Shown piece after piece: positions 11,331-22,994 of a stretch of DNA of 64,000 nt. The position numbers and the translations under genes were made by a program. The notes under the pieces are model-generated. The model searched no databases. It was not told where the DNA came from and saw only the letters and a list, made by a program, of their open reading frames with translations. Where the stretch lies: positions 930,001 through 994,000 of the forward strand of contig NW_017265155.1 in assembly GCF_001638985.1 (NCBI RefSeq), in the 5' to 3' direction. This stretch comes from Phycomyces blakesleeanus NRRL 1555(-). Lineage: Eukaryota; Mucoromycota; Mucoromycetes; Mucorales; Phycomycetaceae. Positions within the stretch are counted from its first letter, which is position 1. Every line of letters begins with the position of its first letter.

Positions 11331-12706
11331 TGCATATATTAAGAAAGCCCTAAGATCTCTTCAACATCTTTGCCTCCATTCGTCCTTTTCCGGAAACATC
11401 TCAAGAAAATAGCCAACTGTTCCCGAATTATTCTTAGCTAGGTAGTCTTTTTTTTTCACCTTTATAAATCTTATCAATCCGTTTCTTTGCATCAACATAA
11501 GCTATCTATCACTTGCGAGTTAAACGTCTCTCCGCTCTGTTTTTTCATGGAAGTCATTCGTAGGAAACACTTTACCCTACGAGTTACACCTATATCCAGC
11601 GAATTAAGCATAAATGTCGAAGTGTTACACAGATCGAACCAAACTATCTTCAGATAAGTTATATTATGCATTTGTATCTATCTATTATCCGTGAACATGA
11701 CTTCTGTCTATTTAAAGTCCTTGTTTTATAGCACAGACTTCTATCTTTAAACGAGCTGTAAAGCACATGTAAGGCTTCTAGAGCTCTAGTTCTTACAAAC
11801 ACTCCAGCAAAGCAGAGTGTTATTGCTTTGATTTGTAGGCATAATGGTGAAAATCTTTCTTGAATCTGAGAAAAAGAAAGGAAGAAAAAGTATGGATATT
11901 GATGCTAGAATATACATGCAAGAATTTAAAAGGAAAAGACTTATGTCCACGGTCTGTAGAGTAATTCTGATATTGGGTAAAGGGTTAGATTCAAGATTTT
12001 TCATAGCGATGGATATGTGGTAGTCCGGGTCAAGAACGGAATAGAGTAGAGTAATCTGAAAATACGCGCGGGGGGTGTAAGGTGTATTGGTATGTAGCTG
12101 GTGGAGTGTGTCTTTAATGGTTTTGTTGATATTGTTCGCAGGGATGGGATGAAGGTTAAGGTAGTCAGTCTTCTGAATGCTACTCATTGCTGTCGACTAA
12201 AGGCTTAACAAAGTGTTGATCTTATTTATGTTATCATTCAGGGATCTTTCAAGACACTCTCTTACAACAAAACAAAGGAAAATAATTGATTTTATTATGA
12301 TGATCCGTGACCCTATTTCTTATCCTACTTTCTGTAGGTGGCACATCAAATTTAGAGTGATGCAAACCCCATGCCTCCTCCTACGGACAGACTGACCAGG
12401 CCTGAACTGGAAAATGGTTGCTATTCTACATAATTTTCTTAATAAAGTTCACCAGAAACTTGGGTCTTTCCCATTTGTGCCAAATCTGCGTCATACGTGA
12501 CGCGTGTTTTCGCATGGGAGTGGTGCATTTAGCCAATTGGTTTTTCTAGTCATGTACATAAGAATGTTAAAGCCGTCAAACTCTTTTTTTATTATTTTTA
12601 TTTTTCTGTCTGTCGCTTTGAAGTAGATATTATACATTATATATACATTTATATATATTTATCTAAAATATATATATATTAGAATTATATATAAAAATAT
12701 CTAAAG
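11331..12706. other. Intergenic or transposon-derived, no gene established
   Basis: Continues the relic character of the upstream MULE for about 100 bases, then AT-rich sequence. It contains one minus-strand open frame (11786-12187, listed separately). The last 150 bases are TATA-like runs forming the 5' flank of the Elf1 gene. Confidence 0.4.
11786..12187 (-). CDS. Hypothetical ORF, 133 residues, unsupported
   Basis: Open frame beginning MSSIQKTDYLNLHPIPANN with one hydrophobic stretch near residues 85-110. I recognise no domain, and no splice sites extend it convincingly. It lies between a decayed transposon and the Elf1 gene and may be a chance frame. Listed because it is among the longer unexplained frames in the gene-poor 9-12.7 kb stretch. 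Confidence 0.15.
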   Translation of the reverse strand: MSSIQKTDYLNLHPIPANNINKTIKDTLHQLHTNTPYTPRAYFQITLLYSVLDPDYHISIAMKNLESNPLPNIRITLQTVDISLFLLNSCMYILASISILFLPFFFSDSRKIFTIMPTNQSNNTLLCWSVCKN

Positions 12707-13436
12707 ATGGTAGGTGTTTTTTTTTCTATAAATTATTATATTAATAGCAAGATTCTATATAAAGATATATATATATACCTATTCTTCATTTTAAATACCT
12801 TTGGTTAACCTTTACTCTCCCGGGGTGTTTTCGTTTTTCTCGTTCTTATTTCTCTTAGGGGAAACGTAAAGCGAAAAGAAAGGTCGTTAAGAAATTAAAG
12901 GAGAAACTCGATGTTCAATTCAACTGCCTATTCTGTAACCATGAAAAGAGTGTCGACGTTAAACTGTAAGCATATTCAGTATAATTATCATTAGTACTAA
13001 CAGTAAGCCTGTAAATTTATTTCTCTTCCTTTCTAATGACTCTTTAATTTAAAATAGGGATCAGGCAAATAAAGTAGGCCATCTAACATGCAAAATTTGC
13101 GATATGACCTGGCAATGCCCAATCAATGGCAAGTTACTTTTATCTTTATTTAGAGAAAGAGAAACAGATATATATATATATTGCGTGTAATTTTGTGTAA
13201 TTACCAGACAAAAGCTCATTCGGATCTGATAATTAGTGCTTGATGAACCCGTGGATGTTTACTCGGCATGGATTGATGCATGCGAAGATGTTAACAAGAG
13301 CAAGCGAAATGCACGAGTACGTGACAGAGAACGAGAGCGCGCAGAAGAGGATGTCCGACCATCATCCTCAAACTATTCGAGTGGCCGCTTAGATCCCTAT
13401 GATGAGGATGAGGATGATGAGGATGGCGATTATTAG
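12707..13436 (+). CDS. ELF1: Transcription elongation factor 1 homologue (Elf1/ELOF1)
   Basis: Small zinc protein that binds elongating RNA polymerase II and supports elongation through chromatin and transcription-coupled repair. Four exons: 12707-12709 (the ATG alone), 12859-12965, 13058-13128 and 13237-13436, giving 126 residues. The N-terminal basic segment ([18 protein letters not shown]) is followed by the four-Cys zinc site (CLFC ... CKIC) and the signature '[20 protein letters not shown]'. The C-terminal tail is acidic ([11 protein letters not shown]), as in fungal Elf1 and unlike the shorter animal protein. Intron 3 begins with GC rather than GT (13129-13236, GCAAGT...TTAG); this choice restores the conserved reading through the motif. 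Family assignment is very secure. Confidence 0.95.
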
Positions 13437-14493
13437 AGCCACGCACAGACAGACCCACAGACCAACAAACTCACAGGCACATATCTTTATTTTATCTATC
13501 TATCTCTCGATCTCGATCCTCCCCCCCTCTTTTTCTTTCTTTCTTTCTTTCTTTCTTTACTGCTACTCTTTGTACATAATACTTGGTTAAAATGCACAAG
13601 TTTCATATTAGCCTAAACTATTTTATTTTATTTTATTTTCTTAAAAAAAATTTACAATGGAGTATCCAATGGTCTTTGGTAGGCATTTTGGAAGAATGTT
13701 AATCAAGTACCACAAACAAGGTGATGATAGTGGTGATGATGGTAATGGTAATGATATTGGTAATGATAATTGGGGAAATATATCTTTTTATCTTTTATTC
13801 TTTTATTCCTTTTGTTAGCTAGGGTTGTATGGGCTCTTTAAAAATATATATATCAAGGGGATGGGACAGAAGGATGATGAGAAGAGGAAGGGTCATTCAT
13901 TCAGTCATTCATTCAGTCAGTCAATATGATTTATATGTTAATATTTCATAAATTGTCACTTTCCTTTATACGTTCAATGACATACCGAGGAATATATTAA
14001 ACCTTGATCTGTCTATATTTCTTTTTGTCTAGAAACGATATACAGTAATTGATAAACATCGTAACAAGGTTTTGTGTCAAAATGCAGCTATATATTGGGG
14101 TATCAGCTGTCCTGTAATTAAAATAAAATTACACGGCATTATTTTTGCTGTTGATGTTGTTGCTGCTGCCACTGTTTTACTGTATTTATCTGATTGATTG
14201 ATTGTCTTGAATGAATAAATTAATATATGGTTGATCTGGTGATTGATCTAAGCATGAAATATATTGCACTGCTTTATCATTGTAGTGACAAAAAACAAAA
14301 CAAATAACCAAAGCAAAGGAAAGCAAAGCAAAAGTAGTCTGTCAAAACGCCAAACCTCTTTAACTCCATTAAAATCATTGCCTTGCTTGACGTCATCTCA
14401 ATAAATCATTTAAAAAAGATAAAATGCAAGAAGCCCAGGCCATCTTTCAAACAAGCATTTTTTTTTATTTTATTTTATTTTTTTAAAGTAAAA
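13437..14493. other. Intergenic with TTTC microsatellite
   Basis: Contains a TTTC repeat at about 13530-13558, GGTGATGAT/GGTAATGAT-type repeats near 13720-13770 and a CATTCAGT repeat near 13895-13922. No gene recognised. The last 100 bases lead into the HAD-phosphatase gene. Confidence 0.5.
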
Positions 14494-16356
14494 ATGTTTG
14501 TATTTCAACAGGTCTTGAAGAGAAAGCCCTTTGTGGGTTCTCAAACAGTGCGTACCTTTGTGAGCGCTACGATGAAGCCTAACTATGCCTTTGCATTCGA
14601 CATTGATGGTGTCTTGATTAAGGTACAATCCCGATGCATCTCTCAACAAACCATGTACTCATCACCTTATAGGGAAAACAAACTATCCCGGAAGCAAAAC
14701 GGTGAGCATGTCTATAAAGAGAAAGCAAGAAAGAGCCAACTCTTTTTTTTTCTATTTCTTTATTTATATTAACTTTTTTATTCTTAGTGCCCTGCGCTTA
14801 CTTAACGGTGATAATGCAGCCAAAAGGTTAATATATACATATATTGTTTCAATAAAATTGTTTACAAGTCTTTGAGAACATAATATCTAACTTCTTTTAA
14901 TTTTTAACTTTGGTCAGACACGTTCCTTTTGTCCTGTTGACTAACGGTGGAGGTGTCACTGAAGCCAAGAAGGCAGAACAAATCAGCCAGATGTTGGATA
15001 TCGAGGTATTTATTTTATATTTAAATAAATGATATCGAAAATATATTGAAGATGGCAATAAACAAAATTGTGGGTATACAGTAAAATGATCAAATAAGCT
15101 AAATTCCCTTCCCCCTGAACCAAAAAAACACACACACACACACACATTTACCCTGTAGATCCGCCCAGAGCAGGTTATTCTATCCCACTCTCCTATGAGG
15201 CTCTTAGTAGAAAAGTACAAGGACAAGCAGGTCCTTATTGTTGGTGGAGTAGGAAACTCTTGTCGTGATGTAGCCAAAGGGTAACAATAATAATGTATAT
15301 GTATTGTATGGTGTGATCGAGCTAAAACTCTTAATTTTTTTTGACTAGGTACGGTTTTGAAAATATTTTGACGCCAGATGATATTCAACAGTGGAATCCA
15401 TCTGTCTGGCCATTTACTCCTCCCAAATTCGACAACCCAGTAAAGGTAAAGTAACAATTTACAATTAGATTTTAAATAAAAAGAGATTTATAGAAAATAT
15501 TGACTGTTATCAAATAGCATGACGTTCCAAAGATGCCCATCGATGCTGTAATGATGTTCCATGACGCCCGTGATTGTAAATATAACAGTACCAAAAAAAA
15601 TCGATACAAGATTTCTAACCTTCCCTTTTGTGTTATATATTAAATCTTTCTTATATAAATATTCCTGTGTAAAAAGGGGGTCGTGATCTTCAGATTGTCT
15701 TGGATGCTGTCTGTGCACAGAACGGTGTAATTGGTACCCAAAAGATCGATTTTACTGCCCAGCAGATTCCCCTTTATTTCTCTAATGTAAGTAAAGTAAT
15801 AATACGCATAATTAACTACATAAATGCAAAAAAATTGAATTAACACATACACTATTTTGTTTATGTATATTATTAGAATGATATTGTACGTAATATATAA
15901 AGATAAAAATAAAGAGAAGAAGAAGGAAAGATCTTATAGAATATTATGTAGATCTGGAGTACAGACTTTCCTGCCCCTAGACTTGGCCAAGGGTCATTCA
16001 AGGTTGCTTTGGAACAACTCTACGAGACATTAACCGAGCAGAAGCTTCGTTCGACTTCATTTGGAAAACCGCACGGCACAACATATGCGTACGCCGAGCA
16101 TGTTATCAAGAACCTGTCCCCCGGCGGTTGTGCCGAAGACACAAAGCCTCGTGTGTATGCCGTCGGTGACAATCCAGCGGCCGACATTAAAGGAGCAAAT
16201 GCTTATGGCTGGACAAGCATTCTTGTCCGCACAGGTGTATTTACCGAACCTGGAAATTCTTCGATTTACCCAGCCGATGCAGTCTGTAAGCATGTCCAGG
16301 AAGCTGTCGAGTGGGCTATTGACCAAGAAGAAAACCGTGCCAATGGTACCCTTTAA
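14494..16356 (+). CDS. Mitochondrial HAD-superfamily class IIA hydrolase (CECR5/HDHD5, YKR070W type)
   Basis: Predicted phosphatase of the haloacid dehalogenase superfamily, subclass IIA; the physiological substrate of this family is not established. Ten exons: 14494-14622, 14673-14701, 14788-14826, 14918-15005, 15159-15280, 15349-15445, 15518-15575, 15677-15786, 15877-15885 and 15952-16356, giving 361 residues, all in frame. The start yields a basic, Ser/Thr-rich N-terminus (residues 1-26) typical of mitochondrial import. Motif I is 'AFDIDGVLI' with the nucleophile Asp36 and acid/base Asp38; motif II is 'PFVLLTNGGG'; the C-terminal metal-binding motif is 'VYAVGDNPAADIKGANAYGW'. 'FGKPHGTTYAYAE' is the conserved Lys/substrate-specificity block. 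Exon 9 is only 9 bases. An upstream in-frame Met (14383) is disfavoured because it precedes a T-rich stretch that looks untranslated. Confidence 0.92.
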
Positions 16357-17326
16357 AAAATAACATTAATATAGATATTAAACATAATACCAGTCAATAG
16401 TAAACTATTTTATATTGGTTCAGATAGCAAGAATAGCTCTGTACAATCTAATTCTGTACTTTTAATGATAATAACAATAAACTGGAACTTGCGGATTATT
16501 ATTAAATCTACGATACTTGTCTGCCATTTATAATTTATATATATATATACATGTGTGTATGTGTTTAATAGAAAGATATCAATATAAATTAGTATTTGCT
16601 ATTTGCTATCTGATGTTTCAAAGTTCTTTGACTCTCACCCGTAGTCTAACATCCCAATTATTCCTCAACTGCAAAATACCTTCTTATTTTACCAGCAAGT
16701 ATTCTGTAATCCTATAGACTACACCCTCGACTTTATTTGTTCACCTGGAACCGTAAACCAAAGAAAGTCTTTACACAGTTGTTTTGCTTCTCTTTTTTTG
16801 TTTTGATTAATTCTCCTTTAAAACACAAACCAAACTCTATGTATTTCTTTCTTTTTTTTTGGTGTTTGTCTTCTACAATTATACTTCTTCAAGACTGTCT
16901 CATATATCTTGTCAACTTTTATTTACTTTACATTTGTCGAGTGCACTTTATTTATTCAATAATAGCCAGCTGTAAACAGTATTGAACTAGTCCGTTGAAG
17001 ATTATTTAATGAATGTAGTGTTGGGCAGATATCGATATATGACCAAGGTAAATAAAATATAAAGTGTTATACTCGGTTTGTTTAATATTGTTTCATTGAT
17101 TCATATTGCTTGATAGTCAAAATGACGTTGCCGAATATATATTTATTACATATATATTCATTACGGCTTGATCCAGATCTACTCTACTCTACTCTACTCC
17201 ATTAAAAAAAACCAAGCCAAAACATTTCTCTATTCATCTACCCATTCTTGTTTTTGTCTCTCTTTCTCTTTCTCTCTTTGTGTGTGTGTATCCCAAAGAT
17301 CTTGACGTAAAAAGAAAAATCGCACA
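16357..17326. other. Intergenic, no gene recognised
   Basis: AT-rich. T/C-rich runs at 16780-16860 and 17255-17280, and a CTACT repeat near 17179-17200. Several short open frames lack conserved features. Confidence 0.45.
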
Positions 17327-18543
17327 ATGTCCGTCAGTGCTGCCTTTGAACAGTATGTTCGCAATAGACTACAGAGAATTCACCAACAAGCTCAAGGTGG
17401 CCCTCCATATTGCCGCCCATATATCGTACCCCAAAAGAGGCCTAGAATTTCATATAATCGACTAAATCTTTATTGGATGCAGGACAGTATGTGTATCTAC
17501 CTTTTTCACTTTTCTTTGAAAGAAATTCAAATGATCAGCAGTACGCTTGGACTGCCTTCGAGGTGTGAATTTGGACATTTGAAAGTCGAAAGCGATTTTG
17601 GCTTTGCAGTATTGATACATCGATATATTTCCGGTCGATCCCTAAAAGATCTCTCACTTCTTTTTGGAATGAGCCCGACAAGCATATCGACTGTTTGCAC
17701 GGGAATGCAAAACCTAATATACGATAAAATAAAGTGGGGGATTCAATTTGACACTCGTCAATTCTCTCCGGCCAACTTGGAAATCTTTTCCGAAGCTATA
17801 CTTGCCAAAGGGGCCTCGTTTCCCAACATCGTCGGCTTTATCGATGGTCTTGTCAAAGAAAACTCGTACGCAAAGGGCGAAGTAGATTTCACAAGGGATT
17901 ATTACAACGGGTGGAAGCATTTCCACTCTGTAAAGTTCCAGTCTATTGTCACTCCGGATGGCATAACGAACACCTTGATTGGACCATTTGTCGGCCGAAA
18001 GAAGGGTCTTTCGCATTACACGACTGATAACGCTGAGAAGAGAATCGAAAAGTACTTGCAGCTCTCACCCAATCGCGAAGATTGGTTTGCGTTTTACGGA
18101 AGTCCTGCTGGTATCGAATGTGCAAACATATTCAAACCGTTCGATAGCGAAACCAAAGATGGTAAGATGATGAAGTATAAGAACGTTATATTATATAGTC
18201 TACACAAAGAATACTAATGTTATATAATAGATATCGAGATTAAAAGCAATCGATGCATGGCAAAAGTGAGAGCTAACGTGGACTGGGAGTTCAATTAAGT
18301 CCAGAGACACTTTAGGCAATGCGAGTACACCTACACAACAAGATTGGGGAAGAAGAGCTCGGCAAAGGTGTACCTTCTTGGCACTGTATTTAAGAATATG
18401 CTCCACTGTGTCAACAGAACCAAAAGGCACACAAGCACATTCTTTAATGTACCTCCACCGAAACTCGAAGACTATATTGCTGGCCTGATGCGGGGGAAAA
18501 TTGAGGGAGAAGACGAGGATGACCCGTTAATCGTTAAGCTCTG
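17327..18543 (+). pseudogene. Harbinger/HARBI1-like DDE transposase, probably inactive
   Basis: Open frame from 17327, a probable intron at 18161-18230 (GTAAGA...TATAATAG, with a CTAAT branch-like site) and continued coding to 18543 broken only by an in-frame TAA near 18296-18298. It resembles DDE_Tnp_4-type nucleases of Mucoromycota: 'VGFIDGLV' is the first Asp block, 'YNGWKHFHSVKFQSIVTPDG' the following strand, and 'FFNVPPPKLEDYIAG' the C-terminal tail. At the place where related proteins have Tyr-Gly-Asp-Pro-Ala this protein reads 'FYGSPAGIEC' (Asp to Ser), and the usual Val-Glu-Trp near the end is 'VDWEFN' (Glu to Asp). No terminal inverted repeats or target duplication found. It could be a relic, or a domesticated protein that lost catalysis; the in-frame stop favours a relic. 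Confidence 0.7.
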
Positions 18544-19899
18544 ATAAAAGGCAATACTATTAATGTTATAATATGTCGTATTTTGCTTGTGCCTAAGAAA
18601 TACATTATTGCAATTGCTTAGACTTGTAGTAATTGACTGATAATCACTGAATAATATATATTGTTAATATTCAAATCAGCACACAAGCCTGGGTTTTATT
18701 TCTACGATTTATGGTTTTGTTAATTAAGGGTTGATTCTCTATACACGGACTCTTTTATGGCTCCTAAATTCTTACTGATATATATTTTTATTTCAAAAAA
18801 AAATCAAACAAACGAGTATGAATTGAGGCTTTGGAGCAACAATGCAATTAATCTTTTGTATTCTGTATGACCTAGGATTTTTCTTCTTTAAAAATTCTAT
18901 ACATGTTAGAAATAAAGCTATATATATATTATACTTATTTTAATAAAGTATCAGTGGTTATTGTGTCTATTGAGCGCTTTAATACTTATGATAGTTTAAA
19001 ATATGCCCTGCGTCCAAGAGAAGAAACATATATATATATATATATATATACATAGCAAGGTCATCTTTCGAAAGCAAGATCAGGTGTAGGTAATTATCGA
19101 CGTGGCTTTGACAAAGTACTAAAGCGTGATTGTAGTATAGTGTACTGTACTGTACTGTACTAATTTATTGTTTATCATTTTACTAGTCGATGTAATTCAC
19201 TACGGATTTAGATATTCAACTTTCTTCCGACATTAGATTTGATTAGATGGTTTAGTTTAACGCAGGTGTATAAGCTGGTAATTTAGCCCCAGAGCTAGCT
19301 AGTTAACTGACCAATTAATTAAACAATCGGCAAGCCAGCGTGTTTCTTTGATAGTAAGAAACAAGGTAGATACATTAGGCACTAGATACTATAAGTATTG
19401 TTGGTATCAGTATTACACAGAAAATATTCTTCTTCATTTATCTTGACCCCCCCCCCCCCCCCCTTTGTTTTTTGCCTATTGCTAGTGCATGTATACCTAC
19501 AGAAAAATTGCTTGTTTCAGGAGTTTTGTAATAAAATGGAAACACTGTAGATGCTCTTATCATTGTTTAGAAAACTTATTTTATATATATTTTGTGTATA
19601 CGTTTTTATTTTAAAGCCAGACAAGACAGATTTAGAAATTAATCGAGTTGAGTGTAACATCTTTGTTTTGGGATGACAGTTAAGAAAAGTAACCGGCATG
19701 TGAATAAGATTAGCCTTACAAAGCCTCTTTTTCGATCTCCGTTCCCCGCGTTTTATCAACAGAAAAATAAAATATACATTTAAGAATAAAGCCAAAGAAA
19801 TAAGTACATCTCTTTCTCTCTTTCCTCCTTTCTTTTCTTTTTAAGGCTTCTATCCCCCTCTTCTTTTTCTTTCGACCAAACCAGACAAAAATATACCAA
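18544..19899. other. Intergenic with C17 tract
   Basis: No gene recognised. Contains a TA-repeat near 19030-19050, a GTACT repeat (19140-19160), a run of 17 C at 19447-19463, and a pyrimidine-rich leader (19808-19875) just before the carnitine-carrier start. Confidence 0.5.
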
Positions 19900-21159
19900 A
19901 TGGCCGAAGTACAGCAAATCCCTGCTCCTATTGCCCTCAAGGAGACCAAGGCATCAACCGTCTCATCCGTAAAGTCCTTCATGTCTGGAGGCTTTGGTGG
20001 TATGGCCTCTGTAATGGTTGGGTAAAGTATTGAAGAAGCCGACTATATTTTATATATAAATATTTTTTTTTACAATTGGTTGTCCAAATTATCTTGTTAA
20101 TATTCTTGTATATAGCCAACCCTTTGATCTTGTCAAGGTTCGTCTTCAGACCTCTGAAGGTGTCTACAAGAACACTGCCGACTGCTTCAAGAAGATCATT
20201 GCCAAGGATGGTATTCTCGGTCTTTACCGTGGTATGGCTACTCCCTTGGCCAGTGTTACTCCTATCTTTGCCGTCAGTTTCTTTGTAAGTTTATCTTTTT
20301 TTTCTTCTTCTTCTTCTTCATCTTAAACAATGAAACCAATGTATATATATATCAAAAGCAATACACGCACTAATGAAAAGAGAGAGAGATTAAGATAGCC
20401 AAATATGCTTTATCGACTAACAATCATCTAAAACATTTTGGTTTCTGTAGTCTTACGATCTTGGTAAAAAGATCATGTTTAGCTTAAAGTCGGACAAGGA
20501 GAGCAAGGAACTCACTCTGGCTGAGATTACTGCTGCCGGTGCTTTCTCGGCTGTTCCTACTACTTTGTTCATGGCTCCTTCTGAGAGAGTCAAGGTTTTG
20601 TTGCAGATTCAGGGTCAGGGTGGTGAGCAAAAGTACAAGGGTCCTTTGGATGTCGTTCGTCAGCTGTACAAGGAGGGAGGTGTGAGATCTATCTTCCGTG
20701 GCACTGGTGCCACTCTGTTGCGTGATTCTCCTGGTTCTGCCGCCTACTTTGTTGCTTATGAACTCGTCAAGAAGGCATTGACTCCTGCAGGCACACGCCC
20801 TGAGGACCTCAACCCTGGAGCTGTTCTGTTTGCTGGTGGTAAGTTTCTCTTTTTATTAGTATATCTTTGGAGTGAAGTGCTGTTGGATTTAACAAATGTT
20901 ATCATATTATAAAGGTATGGCTGGTGTTGCCATGTGGACTATTGCTATCCCCCCTGATGTCCTCAAGTCCCGTCTCCAGTCTGCTCCTGCTGGCACTTAC
21001 AGTGGTGTTGTCGACTGTCTCCAAAAGACCCTCAAGGCTGATGGTCCTCGTGCTCTCTTCAAGGGTCTTGGACCTGCAATGCTCAGAGCCTTCCCTGCCA
21101 ATGCTGCCACTTTCTTGGGTGTTGAATACTCTATGAAGGCAATGAACCTCTTGTTCTAA
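19900..21159 (+). CDS. Mitochondrial carnitine/acylcarnitine carrier
   Basis: Inner-membrane antiporter exchanging acylcarnitine for carnitine, member of the SLC25 family (Crc1/AcuH/SLC25A20 type). Four exons: 19900-20021, 20116-20284, 20451-20838 and 20915-21159, giving 307 residues. The three tandem carrier repeats each carry the P-x-[DE]-x-x-[KR] signature: 'QPFDLVKVRLQT', 'APSERVKVLLQIQGQ' and 'IPPDVLKSRLQSAP'. The second and third match the substrate-contact variants typical of carnitine carriers rather than of nucleotide or amino-acid carriers. Glycine-rich 'FMSGGFGGMASVMVGQP' opens the first helix. Length is normal. Carnitine acetyltransferase, the enzyme that makes the transported ester, lies about 3 kb downstream on the same strand. 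Transport specificity is inferred from the motifs. Confidence 0.93.
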
Positions 21160-22703
21160 ACGCATATAGCATACAAAAAAGGAAATGATAGAAGAAGAAG
21201 AAAAAAAAACAATCAAAAGCATTCCAATAAGAGAGTTAGGCAATAATTCGAAGCCTTAATTTCTCTCTTATCTCTTTATATCTCATTATTATTTCTTACA
21301 TATAACAAACACGCACACCTCGACCTCAACCTTTAACCTTTAACCCTCCCTATTAACTTTCTTTTTTCCTTTGATAAAAAATACAAAAAAAAGGAAGCAA
21401 GTCGATAGTTACACACTCTTTATTTATACAATAAACATTTATTTATATATTACATATTACATATTCATCATAAAATATATATGTATTTATAATTCTATTG
21501 CTCGATTTGTGTAAAGAGTGTGGGAATTATCTTGTAAATGCTTCTATTGCCTGTCGTTGATCTTTTTACCCCACTCCCCACCACAAAAATATTACATCAG
21601 CAAAAAGAATATATTACATAAATCTATATATCTTGTGTGCTGTTAAATATGGCAAGTATTAAAAATATCCCCCCCGATCTTGCAAAATCGGGCTATAAAT
21701 TACGCGCCCTGCAGCCCTTTTGTACTCTCTTTTTATTTATCTATCTATTAGGCATATTATCCATTACTGTTACATACTTACGAGAACGACGTTTCTATCT
21801 AACCAGGCTATTCAATTGTGGCTACATGTCCGGGCTGGTGTCTTTCTCTAATCCTTAGGGGCAAAATGGTGTGTCTTGGAAAAACAGAATATATTCATTG
21901 TATGCATTAGCTTCACTATTCTGTACCTATATTTCCAGTGTTCCATTTCACGGCAGAAATGGAAGATCTCTGTGATATACATACCACAATTGAGTGAAGA
22001 ACAGACTCCAAAACCAAACACTGGTTCCTTCTTGCTGATTAACCTGGCAAGTTAACAACCTCTGAAACCATTATATACCAGGCACACACATGCAGTGTCA
22101 ACCAACCATTACACAACAGGGCCGAATGCCTCGGTAAGCTGTCAAATGAAGTTCATGGCACAAAATTAGCGGCTTTACTTTCTAAAATAATTTTCTTTCT
22201 TCAACAATATATATATATATATAAAAGTGATTCCCAATCAGGTTTTTGGAATAAAACTGCCTTTCTTTTTATAAGAAAAAAAAAAGAAACTTTAAATATA
22301 TAGTAATAATAATAACCAATCATCAATCGTCAATAATTAGCAAGGCTTAAAAATATCGTTATAGATTCCCTTGATCTATCAGTCATTGGTTAAATATCGC
22401 CTATGAACCTTTCCATGCAAATGTCTGTAGTATTTTGTATAAAAGATCATCTTTAGTTATTTCATACAAACTATAACTCAAATACGTCCCTTTCTTATCA
22501 TTGAATGATCAAGAAGAAACATCAGCAAAAGCCTGAGTAGATAAATATGTATATAGATAACTGTTGTGACCAATTGCTTCTTTTTTTTTCTAATAAAAAA
22601 AATTGATCTTCTTTTCTTTATTTTTCCTTTTCCTTTATTTCTTTTTTCAACAGCACCTTATCAGCTACATACTTACTTATTTGGTCACTTTCTTATATTT
22701 GTC
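21160..22703. other. Intergenic between carnitine carrier and H4
   Basis: AT-rich with A/T runs and TA repeats (22206-22224). One 73-residue open frame at 21637 has a hydrophobic segment but no family resemblance and is not called. The pyrimidine-rich segment ending TTTTTTCAACAG at about 22653 could be the 3' end of an untranslated-region intron in the H4 transcript. Confidence 0.4.
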
Positions 22704-22994
22704 ATGACTGGAAGCGGAAAAGGAGGGCCAAAACGTCTCAGAAAGATTAATCGACAGAGCATTCAATCCATCGGTAAGCCTGCCATCCGCCGTCTCGCAC
22801 GCCGTGGTGGTGTCAAACGTATCTCGAATCGTATCTACGAAGAGACCCGTGCTGCGTTCTCATATTTCCTCCGAGATATCCTCCGTGATGCCATCACCTA
22901 CACTGAGCACGCCAATAGAAAGACTGTCACCACTCTCGATATCATCTATGCTTTAAAGAGACAGGGACATACCCTCTATGGCTTTGGAGGCTAA
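22704..22994 (+). CDS. Divergent histone H4 variant with shortened tail
   Basis: Intronless, 96 codons before the stop. The histone-fold core is unmistakable ('[17 protein letters not shown]', 'IYEETR', 'TYTEHA', 'RKTVT', 'YALKRQG', 'TLYGFGG'), but the protein departs from canonical H4 at many normally invariant sites. The tail reads [14 protein letters not shown]: seven residues including the Lys8 and Lys12 equivalents are absent, Arg3 is Ser, His18 is Leu, while Lys5, Lys16 and Lys20 equivalents remain. In the core, the segment after Lys20 is '[11 protein letters not shown]', loop 1 is 'ISNRIYEE', helix 2 is '[15 protein letters not shown]', Lys77 is Asn and Arg95 is His. The reading frame is clean. 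No H3 gene is adjacent, unlike the usual divergent H3-H4 pair. It could be a specialised variant or a relaxed paralogue; a canonical copy is expected elsewhere. Confidence 0.92.
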   Translation: MTGSGKGGPKRLRKINRQSIQSIGKPAIRRLARRGGVKRISNRIYEETRAAFSYFLRDILRDAITYTEHANRKTVTTLDIIYALKRQGHTLYGFGG

